From contig JAALGY010000014.1 in assembly GCA_032358165.1 (NCBI GenBank), positions 434,001 to 498,000 of the forward strand: a stretch of DNA of 64,000 nucleotides, read 5' to 3'. Shown here one piece after another: positions 1 to 10,938 of the stretch; within the stretch, counting starts at the first letter, position 1; every line of letters starts with the position of its first letter. A model generated the notes under the pieces. That model was not told the DNA's origin and did no database searches. It worked only from the letters and a program-made list of their open reading frames with translations. Position numbers and translations under genes: made by a program. Source of the stretch: Diplosphaera chodatii (taxonomy: Eukaryota > Chlorophyta > Trebouxiophyceae > Prasiolales > Stichococcaceae).

Positions 1-1758
1 CTTGTCACATATTGCGACGGCACTTGCACCTCACTTTGGTCTGATCGATGCCCGGCACGGCCACACTCGTTACGGCGTGCGAGTTGCTCACCGTTCATAC
101 TACTGAGGCAACGCGTGGGCAGATCACCGGCATCTGCGGCAACCTCGTGACAACTATCTGCTCCGCGGCAACCCACGCGCGGCGTCTGGCGCCGCACAAT
201 GCAGCACCGTGAAATGCAATCTCAGCTACGTCTAGTGGCACTTGAAGCGAGCTGAATGCGGCGTGATGCTGCTGCGCAGTGTGCGTAATGGCACCTGTTG
301 TTGCCACGTGACAAACCGCTTTTGCACGCACCGCACAGCCGCCTACCGCTGCGCCAGATGCTTTGCAGCCTACAACCTCTGCATATATGCGTCCTGCACA
401 TGCGCAGCTGCCGCATAGCCAACTGTAAGATAGCTAACCGTTTTGTCAGATCTGAAACTTCGGGCAGTGACGACGACGCGCACGGGCCAGCAATGCCGTC
501 TGCGGCTTTTTCCGATACAAAGGCTGCATTACCCTCTGCATTGCGATACTGATCTACACATGCGCTGCCAATGTACCGTCCCTGCATTCGCGATTGGATG
601 GCCAATATATTGCCGAGCCGGGCGACTGCGTATTGAGCCAGAAGATATTGCCTCAATAAAAGTGACAGGGCAATATATCGAGTATGACACCTGGTTCCAG
701 GTCCGTATTGAGTCCAATATATTGAGCAATATATTGAGTGTTCCACTGGTAGAGCATACCACACCGTGGCCCCCTGAGGGCTGGATGTGATGCGCCACGC
801 TCCAGGGCAAGCCTGCTGGCAGACTGCCTCTGCAGCCCCGCATGATCGATCGGCAGAGCTCCGCTGACGGTTCAACATGCGCAGCCAATCTCTTTGCATG
901 CTACAAGCTCTATACAAACTCTGAGCCATCACTCCTGCATGCTGCTCGCGTTGCACGGCATGCATGTCAGCGATGATCACACCGCCAGACCGTGGTGCAC
1001 GTCCAGACACTCCTGCTGTACAGTCAAATTGGATGTGTGAGCGTTCTGAGACACGTTGAAGTTTCATGGTCACCTCGATTGGCGGACCAGACCGCGACAC
1101 GAGTGTGCTGATGGTTTTTGGCCGACAGCCAGGATCTCACTCCTGCACGCTCCTCCGTCTACAGGCAGCAATTCAGGAGTTATTAAGGCTATCATACATG
1201 CGCGGCACCTGACGGTATGGGGCCCTCGATGCTGGCTGCACCTGGACAGCCCGACAACAACAAGGCGATGACCTGCACGTGCTTGGGCAGGGGGACCGAC
1301 AGTGCTTCCAACAGCCTGTCACAGCCTGCATTCTTGCCTGGCACGGCCGGCATAATGTCATGCAACTAATGTACACGTCATTATGTGCACGATGCATCTT
1401 GCGCACACTATGGCGCACTGTGACAACACGTGCACTCGCTCTGCACTACTCTGGGAACATGCGACGAAAGCATCACGTGTAATTTGCTTGCTAATGGACG
1501 CCCGCAGACAGTGTCTTTGCTTACAAGTGACGTCCGTCCGTTGCCAATCAATCATTGCTGAGCATAATATCCAGTCTACACGTCTACGCCATGTGCATTT
1601 GGAACAACGCAGTGGTCTACACATAGCGTACGTAGGTTCCGTGAACATCTGAGTGCCAGCTTGCCAACAAGAGGCCCCACTCATGTACAAGGCTATAATA
1701 TCTGTCCGTATACATAGGACTCAGGACGGAAACGTTTCTTGCATCGATCCACACTGTG
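1..1758. other. No supported gene; AT-rich repeat patch
   Basis: I find no reading frame here with recognisable protein features or a convincing exon chain. The open frames on both strands have compositions typical of non-coding sequence. The only local structure is a set of CAATATATTG palindromes between about 600 and 740, listed separately. The stretch is probably intergenic, or the 3' flank of the glycine-rich gene that ends at 1759. Confidence 0.5.
603..736. repeat. Dispersed CAATATATTG palindromes
   Basis: The 10-base palindrome CAATATATTG occurs exactly at 603-612, 715-724 and 727-736, with a one-base variant (CAATATATCG) at 671-680. Related GATATTG and CAATA pieces lie at about 644-659. 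The last two perfect copies are spaced 12 bases apart. The patch is markedly AT-rich compared with its surroundings. It could be a protein-binding array, a decayed repeat or chance; nothing else in the sequence decides. Confidence 0.6.
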
Positions 1759-2040
1759 TCAGCCGCCGCCGCCGCCGCCACCCCCACCGCAACCACCGCC
1801 GCCGCCGCCGCCGCAACCGCCGCCATCGCCGCCGCCGTCACCACCGCCGTCGCCGCCACCACCGCTGCCACCGCCGCAGCAGCCGCTTGATGGCACTGCA
1901 TCGCTGTGCGGCGCAGGCTGGTATGCGCCATAGGTGCCCCCCACAACTTCTCCGGCTGCAGTGAAGGCTGTGGGGTAATACCCTGGCGATGCTGCGGCGG
2001 CCTGGTAAGGTTTAGGCGGGTATGCTGGCCTGCTTGATCT
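1759..2040 (-). CDS. 3' end of a Gly/Cys-rich, Tyr/Pro-containing protein
   Basis: On the minus strand an exon follows a CTCCTGCAG acceptor near 2040 and reads through a Tyr/Pro-rich stretch (AYPPKPYQ, then SPGYYPTAF and GGTYGAYQPAP). It then enters a long Gly run with embedded Asp and Cys (SGCCGGGSGGGG onward) and stops with TGA at 1759-1761. The Gly run comes from a CCG/CCA repeat on the plus strand. YPP-rich plus glycine-rich tails occur in low-complexity surface or membrane-associated proteins of plants and algae, but I do not recognise the family. Upstream exons were not identified with confidence. The opposite-strand poly-Pro frame is the alternative reading, but it has weaker flanking sequence. 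Confidence 0.4.
   Translation of the reverse strand, partial: RSSRPAYPPKPYQAAAASPGYYPTAFTAAGEVVGGTYGAYQPAPHSDAVPSSGCCGGGSGGGGDGGGDGGGDGGGCGGGGGGGCGGGGGGGGG
1762..1880. repeat. CCG/CCA trinucleotide-rich repeat
   Basis: Nearly pure imperfect CCG/CCA triplets. On the minus strand they encode the poly-Gly tail of the gene ending at 1759, and on the plus strand they would encode poly-Pro. Length variation between strains is likely for this kind of tract. Confidence 0.8.
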
Positions 2041-2299
2041 GCAGGAGCAATGGCGCAACAGGTCAGGATGCTGTGTTGCAACGTGGCCAACTTGTGCATG
2101 CAGGCTGTGGCACCTGCTACATCCACACCGCGCTTCGCCTCTTGGGTCGGAACCCATCCAGGTTTCACGTGAACTGCCCATCGCATGCAATGAGTAACGT
2201 GTCTCACGCACCTGCCTCCCATTGTGAGCAGCAGCTTGTGCAGTAGGCACCAACCGGCCTTGCTATGGCCCTGCAATCATGGAGAGGTCAGATGAGAAC

Positions 2300-3212
2300 A
2301 CGGTTTTATCCATTGGAACTACCCCTCATGCGCGGTAGCTAAACAGAGGAGCGCTTGTATGGCGAGCTGAGCGGGTGGTAGATGGCGCCGTGCATGCATA
2401 TGCATGCACACGTCTCGCAGCACTGGAGCTGACAGAAGCCGTCATTTACTAGGCTATCGCACTGCTGCACGCATTTCAACCACTCACCGATGAGCACCTG
2501 CTCTCGCGCAATCGTTTGCAGGAGGTTGCCGTCTGTTGCTGCTGAAGCTTCGTGACGATCTGCGAGCGACTTTGTCAGATAAAGTTGTAGAGCTGCTGCA
2601 GCTGGCTGTCAGGCGACTTGAATTCTACCGGGAGCTCATAGACGAATACGAATGCGGATGGAGCGACAAAGCGTCCCTGCACCCCGACATCAGTCTTCGG
2701 CACGACTCGTGCAGTTGGAGCGAAGTCAGCACGTGATGCTGCCAGCATGTGCAGCACCGACGTTCGTGTTTGAGACAAGATGTAACCAACCGTGACATAT
2801 CTGACAACAAATACAATGCAAACCATTCATAAGATCGGCATGAAACTCCCTGGCAATGATGCCTCCAGATCGATGCTTGCTGGTTGGGGATCGAGCAGAT
2901 CGATAGATTTGAAGTGTTCAGGCAGGGCGCAGGCACGCCCTGGAGGCAGCTTCTGCGATCAGATATGCAGATTCAGATGTAGTGGTGAGCGCGTCCTGGC
3001 TTGCAAGGGACAGCAAGCACCCATGGAAACCTGCCAGGAGAATCTGGCGATGCATCACGAGATCACGTGCGTGTGCCAACAGGTGCAGCAACTCATACCG
3101 CGGCGAGCACGCCTGCTTATCTTTCGAACCATGTGAGATAAGGGCAAAGACACCCGGGGATGTGGTGAAATTGACAGATCTTGCATCTGTCTTCCCATGT
3201 GCTGTGAAGCTG
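2300..3212. other. Intergenic stretch with one possible minus-strand exon
   Basis: This lies downstream of the first PARP-like gene. The only stretch with natural-looking protein composition is minus-strand 2575-2760, which contains VVPKTDVGVQGRFVAPSAF and ends at a stop at 2575. I could not connect it to neighbours by splice sites or recognise a family, so I do not call it a gene. Confidence 0.35.
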
Positions 3213-6045
3213 TCATTCCATGGTGAAGAAAATGACATATGCGGGGTAAATTTGTGTGTTGTCGAAGATGACGCTCTCAGTGTAGCGGTACTGCTTTCCG
3301 CCAGGCACAGGCGCCTGCTGGACAAGGGTGCCGCTGCAAGCCGAATGGAACCCGTGCGCGGGCCGCCGCAGGCCCTGACTGCCAATTTGCACCTGCAGCA
3401 TGCAGCATGCCATTACATGGAGTGCATTGCCGAGTGATGTACGATGAGTGATTGGGATGCACAGCCTGATTGCGACCCAGGAACACGATGCTGCTCTGAT
3501 CATCCACCTGACCTTCAACACATATGAAGATGGAAGAGGAGAAGACACCCAAGTTGAGCATAAGGGCATGCAGTGGGTTGGAAAGCATGCAGCACACCTT
3601 GCCGAGGGCGACACGGCACAGCAGCATCGTCTTCCAGGCCTCGCTCCTGCCGGGCGTGCCCACCTGCAACATGCATGTGCATGGTGACACAGTGGAACGT
3701 AGGTGAAGTGAGAAGTACAGCTGCAAGCACCCATGCACATCGCTGCAGAGACAGCAGAGCATGAAGCGGCTTAGACCTGCATCCACAGCCATCTGTTGCA
3801 CACACACCTGTGGTAGCCTGTCGCCAGTTGCAGCCACATGGGCGGCCGCGTCTGCTGCCATCTCTCGCGCCGTGAAGCCAGTCGATGTGGTCGCCGAGTT
3901 GGCAAAGTACAGTCCCTGCAGAGGATGGAATAGGACGTCCATCGTTCAATGGGTTGCTGCTAACTCTGATCCCCTTACTAACAACAGAGCTGAAGCTAGT
4001 GCACCTTTGCAACACTGAGGCCCAAATGCAGCACAAGTCAGCGAGCACATCTGTGCACGGTGCACAGAGACAACCGACTACAGCTTGCAACGCAGGGCAA
4101 TAGCTCCAGCAAGGTATTTGCGGACATGCCTGCCCAAAGCGGTCGCTGCGTGCCAGGCGGGCGTCGAAGCCGCGGGCGCAGATGGAGGCCAGCGCGCCAC
4201 GACAGGAGCCGTGGAACAGCCACTGCTCGTTGATCTTGCATGGCAGCGCCTTGTCAAACTTATCTGCAGCCAGGAAGATGATAATGTAGTGAAGCCGGGG
4301 AGTGACTGCCTGTGGGACCAGAGGCTAGTTGTGGACCATGCAGCTGGCACCTGCTGGCACCTCACCTACGCCAAGGTCCTCGGCGATCTCAGCGCAACGG
4401 TGGGCGTAGGCGCCCCACAGCCGCGGGCTGGCCACCCTGTAGACGGCGCGCACCTGCAGAACACCGCAGGTCATGCATACCCTGCACTTGTTGTGATGTA
4501 TCGAAGTAAAAGCACTATGGACAAACGACGATGCGCTGATAGTTTCATGTCCTCCATACCATGTCAGAGAGGTGCACAGCAAAGCAGTCGGTAAGCCAGA
4601 ACTCCGGTCGACGATTCAACAGCCAGATTTTGCACCTGGTGGCGCTGCAGGCCACCCTTCACCCCACACGCGCGCCGCAGCACACGCTCCAACTCCTGTT
4701 CCGCACCCGGCTGCTGATGTAATCTCGCCCTGCCCCGCACATCCAAGACCCTGCCCATCAATCAGGATCACATACTCAAGTTGAATGACCGAGCGTGCCA
4801 CCCTCGAACATGCATCAACACACCGCAAGCTGCCAGTCGCCGTAAGCACCGGCTGCCGGCGCTGAAGCAGGTGGAGTGCACACACAGCTCGCACATACAT
4901 GTGTGCGAGCAAGGTCAACGGCTCACGTGTCGAGTAGGCTGTGGGTGGATGCTCGCGCCGCCAGCCACGCGATCGCGGCGTCGCCATCCTGCACGTTCTG
5001 CAGCAGCGCCTCGCTGGCAGCATCCCTGCAACCACATCGCTTGGACTTGTGCTGTCTTGCATGCTTCACGCACAGGGTGCAGTGCCAGCTCTGCTTGCCA
5101 TGACGGACGCTTGTTGAACTGTCGCCTGCTGTGGCAGGCTACGGGGTTGCACTTGCACAGGGCCGGATGAGCCATTTCCTCCATCTACATGTCTTGTGCG
5201 TACAGTGCACCTGCCAGCGCCCTGGCGGATCAACTCGTGCAGCGCCTGCGGGTCCGCCCATGGCAGCCGGGTGAACTGCACCCGGCACTTGGACTGGGCC
5301 AGGTCGTTGCTGCTCCACCCTGGAGGCGGCGGCATCACAGCTGATGCATTTGCTCTGCCCCGCAGGCCCTGCTGCTGCGCAGCCGCCGCCGCCATGGCCT
5401 CTGCAACAGAGACAATCCTTCAGGCCCTCTTACCAGCTGAGTGCACGCAGTGCAGCTAAACTGCAGTTGTCGTTGTTGCATGGTGGGCAAGGGCGGCGTC
5501 TTGTAGCTGACGCTGTGAACTGAGGTGTTGCAACGACCGTCAGGGTGCCAGACGTGCCTGCCAGATGTAGGTCCTCCCGGGCTCTGGCTGCAGTGGCGAG
5601 TGCCTTGCTCTTTTTATTGCTGTTTTTGGGCGGTTGGGGATAAATCTCCGATGCCTGTCGGCACAGCACTCTGGCCGTCATGTTACTCACTGTGACAGCG
5701 CTCATATTTTAACACATCCTTACAAGCACGCCTTGCAATGCAAGCTGGCTGCTGGACATGGTGTCTGAGGTGTGAAACTCACACCGTTCCATGCGCTGGC
5801 AGCCTCAACTTGCTGCCGGCGAAAGTTTGGCTGGCTGGCATCACAGCGCTCGCAGTGGCTGTCGCCGCTGGCTGCTGCTTTGCGGCTTTTGGTGAATTGA
5901 GCCAATGCCACACGCATTGGATGCCGATCAACCCTCCCGCCACGCACCCGAAGATCATGAAGCCTGCACCCAGGACACATACGTCCATATGAGAGGCGCC
6001 TTGGCGACTGAGTGGAGCTGGCAGTGCAGGACACAAGCAGCTGCC
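3213..6045 (-). CDS. PARP-family ADP-ribosyltransferase, tandem copy 1
   Basis: A multi-exon gene whose 3' half is a PARP catalytic domain, which transfers ADP-ribose from NAD+ to a target. Blocks run right to left. A Cys-rich 5' exon at about 5815-6040 has CPGC and later HCERC. A low-complexity exon at about 5430-5700 contains KALATAARAREDLHLAGT, and an exon at 5211-5391 contains LPWADPQALHELIRQGAGR. The catalytic part starts with VASPRLWGAYAHR (about 4345-4457), then INEQWLFHGSC with the NAD-binding His (about 4130-4245) and GLYFANSATT with the Tyr (about 3795-3925). MLLCRVALGKVC follows at about 3580-3670. The last exon has RYTESVIF (the Glu of the H-Y-E triad) and IYPAYVIFF, with stop at 3213. 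No WWE, macro or BRCT domain was seen. Start and exon limits are uncertain; the catalytic assignment is firm. Confidence 0.8.
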
Positions 6046-6049
6046 AGCT

Positions 6050-7166
6050 GCCAGTTGCCAGTGTTCCTATGCTATGGGGTCTGCTGATCGTGCACACACA
6101 TTTGGGTACACCGGTGCCAATCAGCGGGCAAAACGCGGCTACAATGATGCTCAGCAGCTGTCGGTGTTTGTGTATCAAGCAATTCCTACTATCCAGCATG
6201 CACTGCGTCACATGGCTGTGACCGCCCCCTTCTGATGCATCATTGGCAGGATGCTGTGTCACCCGCATGCCGCGCTGGAGGTGGCACACCGTTGAGATCT
6301 GCCGTCGAGGACCCAAGTGGTCTTGTGGCAGCAGCTGACGGAAGCGCTGTCAGGGCGCAAAGCAGCGCAGTTGCTGCGGTCGCCGTGCCTGCGTTCATCC
6401 GCATCGAACACATCGCACACAGCCGCTGACAGCTACCAGCACACAACAAAGAACTGCTTTTTATCCGTTGTGTTCTGCAAGTTTATCACCGCTGAGAAGA
6501 CCGAAAAATCCAACGGACGAGGTGTGGTCGTGCCGCAGTAGTGGACACGTGCGTCCAAGGCTCGATCGTCCCTGAAGCCGCATCATCGTGCCAGCTGCAG
6601 TTGATTAGCCATGTCACAGTTTGATGACGATGCAGATCGTTGCGGGGCTCCCTGGCTGCCCAGTCGATCCACCAGCGTTCTTGTCCAGTGCCAATCCCTG
6701 ATGGTGCACATGCGTCGAATTCTCGGGGACCGTCCGCCTTGCACATCCACTTCTGTTATATCGTTGGTCTCACAATCGACGTAAATTACAGACATCCGAT
6801 GCAGCATCGCCAACTTCAGATACGATTTCCAACTGACGCAGGCTGCAAGTTCTCACATACACGCTGCATGCATGCACCTTTAGGAGTAGGCTTTGCGGTT
6901 ATATGTGGATGTCAACACCTAATTAGGCGGTTGAGACACTCGTTGGCAGGCCAATGCAAGCATGTATGCGCACGAACTGGTGCACCTGCGGATGCTGACA
7001 CCAAGTGCGGCAGTGTTTTCGTGAGGTTTAACACTCCCTTCCAAGCAAGCCATTGATTGAAAGCAAAGGTTTGTCGACTATCCGCTGCCTGCTGCAGCTG
7101 ACAACTTCGTTCGAGATATCGCTATATCGCTATTCCTGGCTGCCTTCTGTCTACAGGTGAGGCCTG
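6050..7166. other. Intergenic region between the two PARP-like genes
   Basis: No exon chain or recognisable protein block was found. The stretch separates the 5' end of PARP copy 1 from the 3' end of copy 2, both on the minus strand, so the promoter of copy 1 should lie in its left part. No clear TATA box was seen. Confidence 0.4.
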
Positions 7167-10100
7167 TCATTCCTTGGTGAAGAAGATCACAAACGCGGGG
7201 TACGCCTGCGCGCTCTGGAAGATGACGCTCTCCGTGTAGCGAAGCTGCTGCCCGCCGGGGAGGGGCGCCTGCTGGACAGGGGTGCTGCTGCAAGTTGAAT
7301 GATACCCGTGCGCGGGCCGCCGCAACCCATGACTGCCGGTCTGCACCTGCAACGGGCCACCAAGCGAAGGGAGATGTGCTGCTGAGAGGTGAAGGACCGA
7401 TGTTTGTGTCACACGCTGTCAGACTGAGTTGAGAGGCAGTACTACGTAGCTCTCTTGGCTGTATACCTGACCATCATGAGTGACTGTTCAAGCACGTTCA
7501 GCGCAGCAGGAAAGGAGGAGCTCTCCAAGTTCCGTGCAGAACATGCTGTTGGAAGCATAGTCTGGGCAGTCAGCAGCCATATCTGGGGTCTTCCCCGCAC
7601 GCAACACACCTTGCCAAGGGCAACTCGGCACAGCAGCATCCCTTGCAACTTGTTGGGCTTGCCGGGCGTTCCCACCTGCATGCATGCACCACTGCGGGTT
7701 CTCTCGGATGCACATGCATACATCACTCTAAGCACTGCGGCTGCCTGACGCTGGGTCAGCAAGCATGTCGAGCGAGCAAGAGTGCTGACCCACGGCAGCC
7801 GATCGCCAGCTGCGGCAACATGGGCAGCCACATCTGCCGCCATGGAGCGCATTGTGTAGCCAGCAGCGGTGGTTGCCGACTGGGCGAAGTACATGCCCTG
7901 CATTGAAAGGCAGTGTAGCGAGCGAGCTGTTGGTTGTGCTGCCACCGTCTTAGACCAGCACTCGCGGCCATGCTCAGTCAGCGCCTCGACACGTCCTACC
8001 ATTGGGAATTAAAAGCACTGAGTTGACAGGCTGTGCGGATCCAGCGGCGCATCACAAGCACATGCGGCAGTACCTGACCATAGCGGTCGCTGCGGGCCAG
8101 GCGCATGTCAAAGCCACTGGCGCAGATGGACCCCAGTGCACGGAAGCAGGAGCCGTGCAGCAGCCACTGCTCGTTGATCTTGTGTGGCAGCGCCCCGTCA
8201 TCAGTGTCTGCATGCATCACCAGTTCGACAATTACACCGAAGCAAAGCACACACAGCAGGGAAAGCAGAGGACAGTGACACAATGAAGTGCCTGCAAACC
8301 GCATGAGCATGTGTTGGCACTGCACCTATTTTCAGGTCCTCAGCAATCTCATGGCAGCGCTGAGCGTACGCGGTCCAGAGCCGCGGGTTAGCCACGTCCA
8401 GGATGGCACACACCTAAATACACCGGTCAACATGTCAATAATTATCAACGGCTGCATCAGCTGTTCCTCTTATGTTGGCAAAGCACATGGCCGACAGCTC
8501 AGGCTGAGTAACGTGCATGCCGGTGCTCTGGTTGCCGTCCTTCATATGCAGAGGTGGGCAAGCATGCCCATGTGCAGGATGTGCAATGCAAATTACTGTC
8601 TACCGCACATCAGTGGGAAACTGGTGTTGCACCTGGTCGCGCTTCAGGCCGCCGTGAATGCTGCAGACGCGACACAAAACCCTCTCCACATCCCCGCTCT
8701 CGCTCGGGCCCCAGCACACCGGCCTGACCAACCACTGCATGTGCCTGTCTTACAAGGTTGCACTATCAGTACCACATGAAGGTGAGGACTGTGGTTCACC
8801 CTGGCTCAACACCAGCAGCCTGAGCGACAATCAGGACTCCAATCCACGTCACATGCGCTGTCAGTAGTTGCCACGCACACTGGTATATAGCACGCATGCT
8901 CGTATGATGTATACTGCCACCAAGGACTGGCATTACAGCAGCAAAAGGCGCACAGGCAGATGGGGGCGCTGATGAGAGACCCTTGCTTGGTGAGCCGCGC
9001 TTCGGCGGCATCGCTGTCCTGCCACAAATCCAGCAGCGCAAATGCAGCCGCACTCCTGCATTGAGACGCCGGGTGGGTGTACTATTTGATGCAGAAGCAC
9101 GGTTCACTTTTGCTTCCACCAGCATAAGACCATAACATGGCAGCAAATACCTATCAGCGCCTTGCCTAACCATCTCGCTCAGCGCTTTTGGGTCTGCCCA
9201 TGGCAGCAGCGTGAAGGCCACCCTGCGTTTTGTATTCGTCCTGTCGTCTCGGATCCACCCTGCAAGAGGCGGCATGGCAGCTGGTGCGCCGCCCTCGCCC
9301 TTCATGGCTCGCAGCATGCCATCCACTGCTGCCACGGCCCCTGCAACAGAAGGGACACGCGCACGTAGCCTTCAACACTTGCTGCTTGTTTCGCTGCTGT
9401 TTGCACGTTGGGCCATGTCAGCACCATGTAGCGCACAGGTGACGCATGACTGGTGATGGATGCCAGGCAAGCAGAGCATGACATGAAAGAGTGGACCAAC
9501 AGCGAGCGGCTGCTACACAGTGTCAATCGTCTGCCTGTCAATGCCGACGCTTGTCGCGCTTCAGCTGCAGCGACAAGAGCGTCGCTGTCAGGTTGGGGCT
9601 GTGGGGGTCCGGCCCGCACTGCAGCAGGGAGCGCCTGCGGCGGTGGCACGACGCCGGCCTTGGCCTGACGTTCGATGCAGCAGCCAACTCGATCGGTGGC
9701 CAATACATATATATGTGACTAGGTAGAGATTGTGTTAAAGCGAATGTACAGTGATCACACAGTTGCAGTCGTCGGTAGTGCCTTGATTGCATGTGTGTTC
9801 TACCCTTTCAGTTTTAACCCTGCGCCTGTTGCTTGAGCAGTCGCTGCTGTAGGCTAATGGACTGCACTGGCTGGCAGGGATCATGCGGAGAAGCTACTAA
9901 GCATCACGGACTCACCCCACTGGTGGTGGGAGCCTGGCTCAAGGGCATCGCAGTGGTGACAGGGGCCGCGGCCACCGCTGCCGCCGGCGCCTGCTGCTGC
10001 GGCTGCACGGCAGTGGATGGCGTGGTCACCGCCCCACAGCAGCTTGCGAACGCAAGAGTGTTTCCCATCAAACTTGCTTCCCACCACGCACGCACCCCAA

Positions 10101-10175
10101 TAATCCTCAGCCTGCACTAAGGGACACTCACATTTGGGTGGGACCATCTCGCCCAGCGATCTAGGCACCGCGCGA
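7167..10175 (-). CDS. PARP-family ADP-ribosyltransferase, tandem copy 2
   Basis: Paralogue of the gene at 3.2-6.0 kb, with the same exon order. The 5' exon at about 9925-10170 contains VPPKCECPLVQAEDYWGA and later CHHCDALEPG. The next (about 9540-9665) contains DALVAAAEARQASALTG, and an exon at about 9150-9345 contains PPLAGW and LPWADPKALSEMVRQGADR. Another at about 8940-9058 contains LWQDSDAAEARL. The catalytic domain has VANPRLWTAYAQR (about 8330-8413), INEQWLLHGSC (about 8080-8190), GMYFAQSATTAAGYT (about 7790-7905) and GMLLCRVALGKVCCV (about 7580-7680). The last exon has LRYTESVIF and AYPAFVIFF, stopping at 7167. The His, Tyr and Glu positions of the H-Y-E triad all appear kept. The catalytic C-terminus resembles tankyrase and PARP10/14-type enzymes more than PARP1. 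Further 5' exons up to about 10.5 kb are possible. Confidence 0.8.
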
Positions 10176-10179
10176 TGCA

Positions 10180-10938
10180 CGTATCCAGAGCGGCCCTCAG
10201 CATGGTGAGAGCTGCCGAAATATACGTAGGTGGACCTGAACATACATATGCGATGCGGCACGCACGGGTGTTGCTTAAGCTGTGAGGCCTGCCCGGCATG
10301 CACAGCAGCAGTGCAGATAGAGGCACATACACATGCAGGTAGAAAGATGTGCTGGAAATGTAAGTAGAATGGCGTGCCAGCGTGAACGTGGGTGTAAGCG
10401 CTGACGCGTCGTCCACACACGCACAGGCAAAGTAGGGCAGCTGTATGTTCCAGATGAGTCGCTCGCTCTGCCTGCCTGTACTTCGGCGCGCTGGACGTGT
10501 CACTCACTGGATGTGCTCGCGAGCGAGATTTTAGCAAACGCGAGATTGGTGTGCCCACCGCCTAGTCATCCTGCTGTCGCCGCACGATCCGTATACAATG
10601 TTGCGGTCGTGCCCCAGTCTTGGAGATCCTTCAGCACACGTGCAGTTTACTTTGGACTGTCACTACAGTGTGTTCGTTGCATCCCTCGCCATTGATTGCT
10701 GCACATGATGGAGCTTGATGTCGAGCGATTGAAGTTGCACATGTGACCAACTTTCGACGAGTGCCGTCAACACAGGCGCAACACGCACCATATCCATACG
10801 AAGATTATACATGCGACAGAAGTAATGAGAGGCATGCCAGGCTGTCAACATCACGATGTAGTGAGTTGCCTCGTGAGATGTACGCTAGCATGAACTCCCA
10901 GATGTGACCTCAATATTCCCTCGATGCACGACTGCTGC
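10180..10938. other. Region upstream of PARP copy 2 with no firm gene
   Basis: Minus-strand 10410-10500 can be read as SERLIWNIQLPYFACAC ending at a GTGTGG donor-like site, which could be another 5' exon of the PARP copy 2 gene. Nothing else recognisable was seen on either strand up to the F-box/LRR relic. Confidence 0.3.

Noticed and set aside
222..1100. 292-codon open frame on the minus strand
   Set aside because: Cys/Arg/Ser-heavy random-looking composition, no domain and no splice context; long chance frames are common in this GC-rich DNA.
1739..1933. Plus-strand poly-Pro open frame
   Set aside because: It is the antisense of the Gly/Cys-rich tail; the minus strand has better flanking protein sequence and a plausible acceptor.
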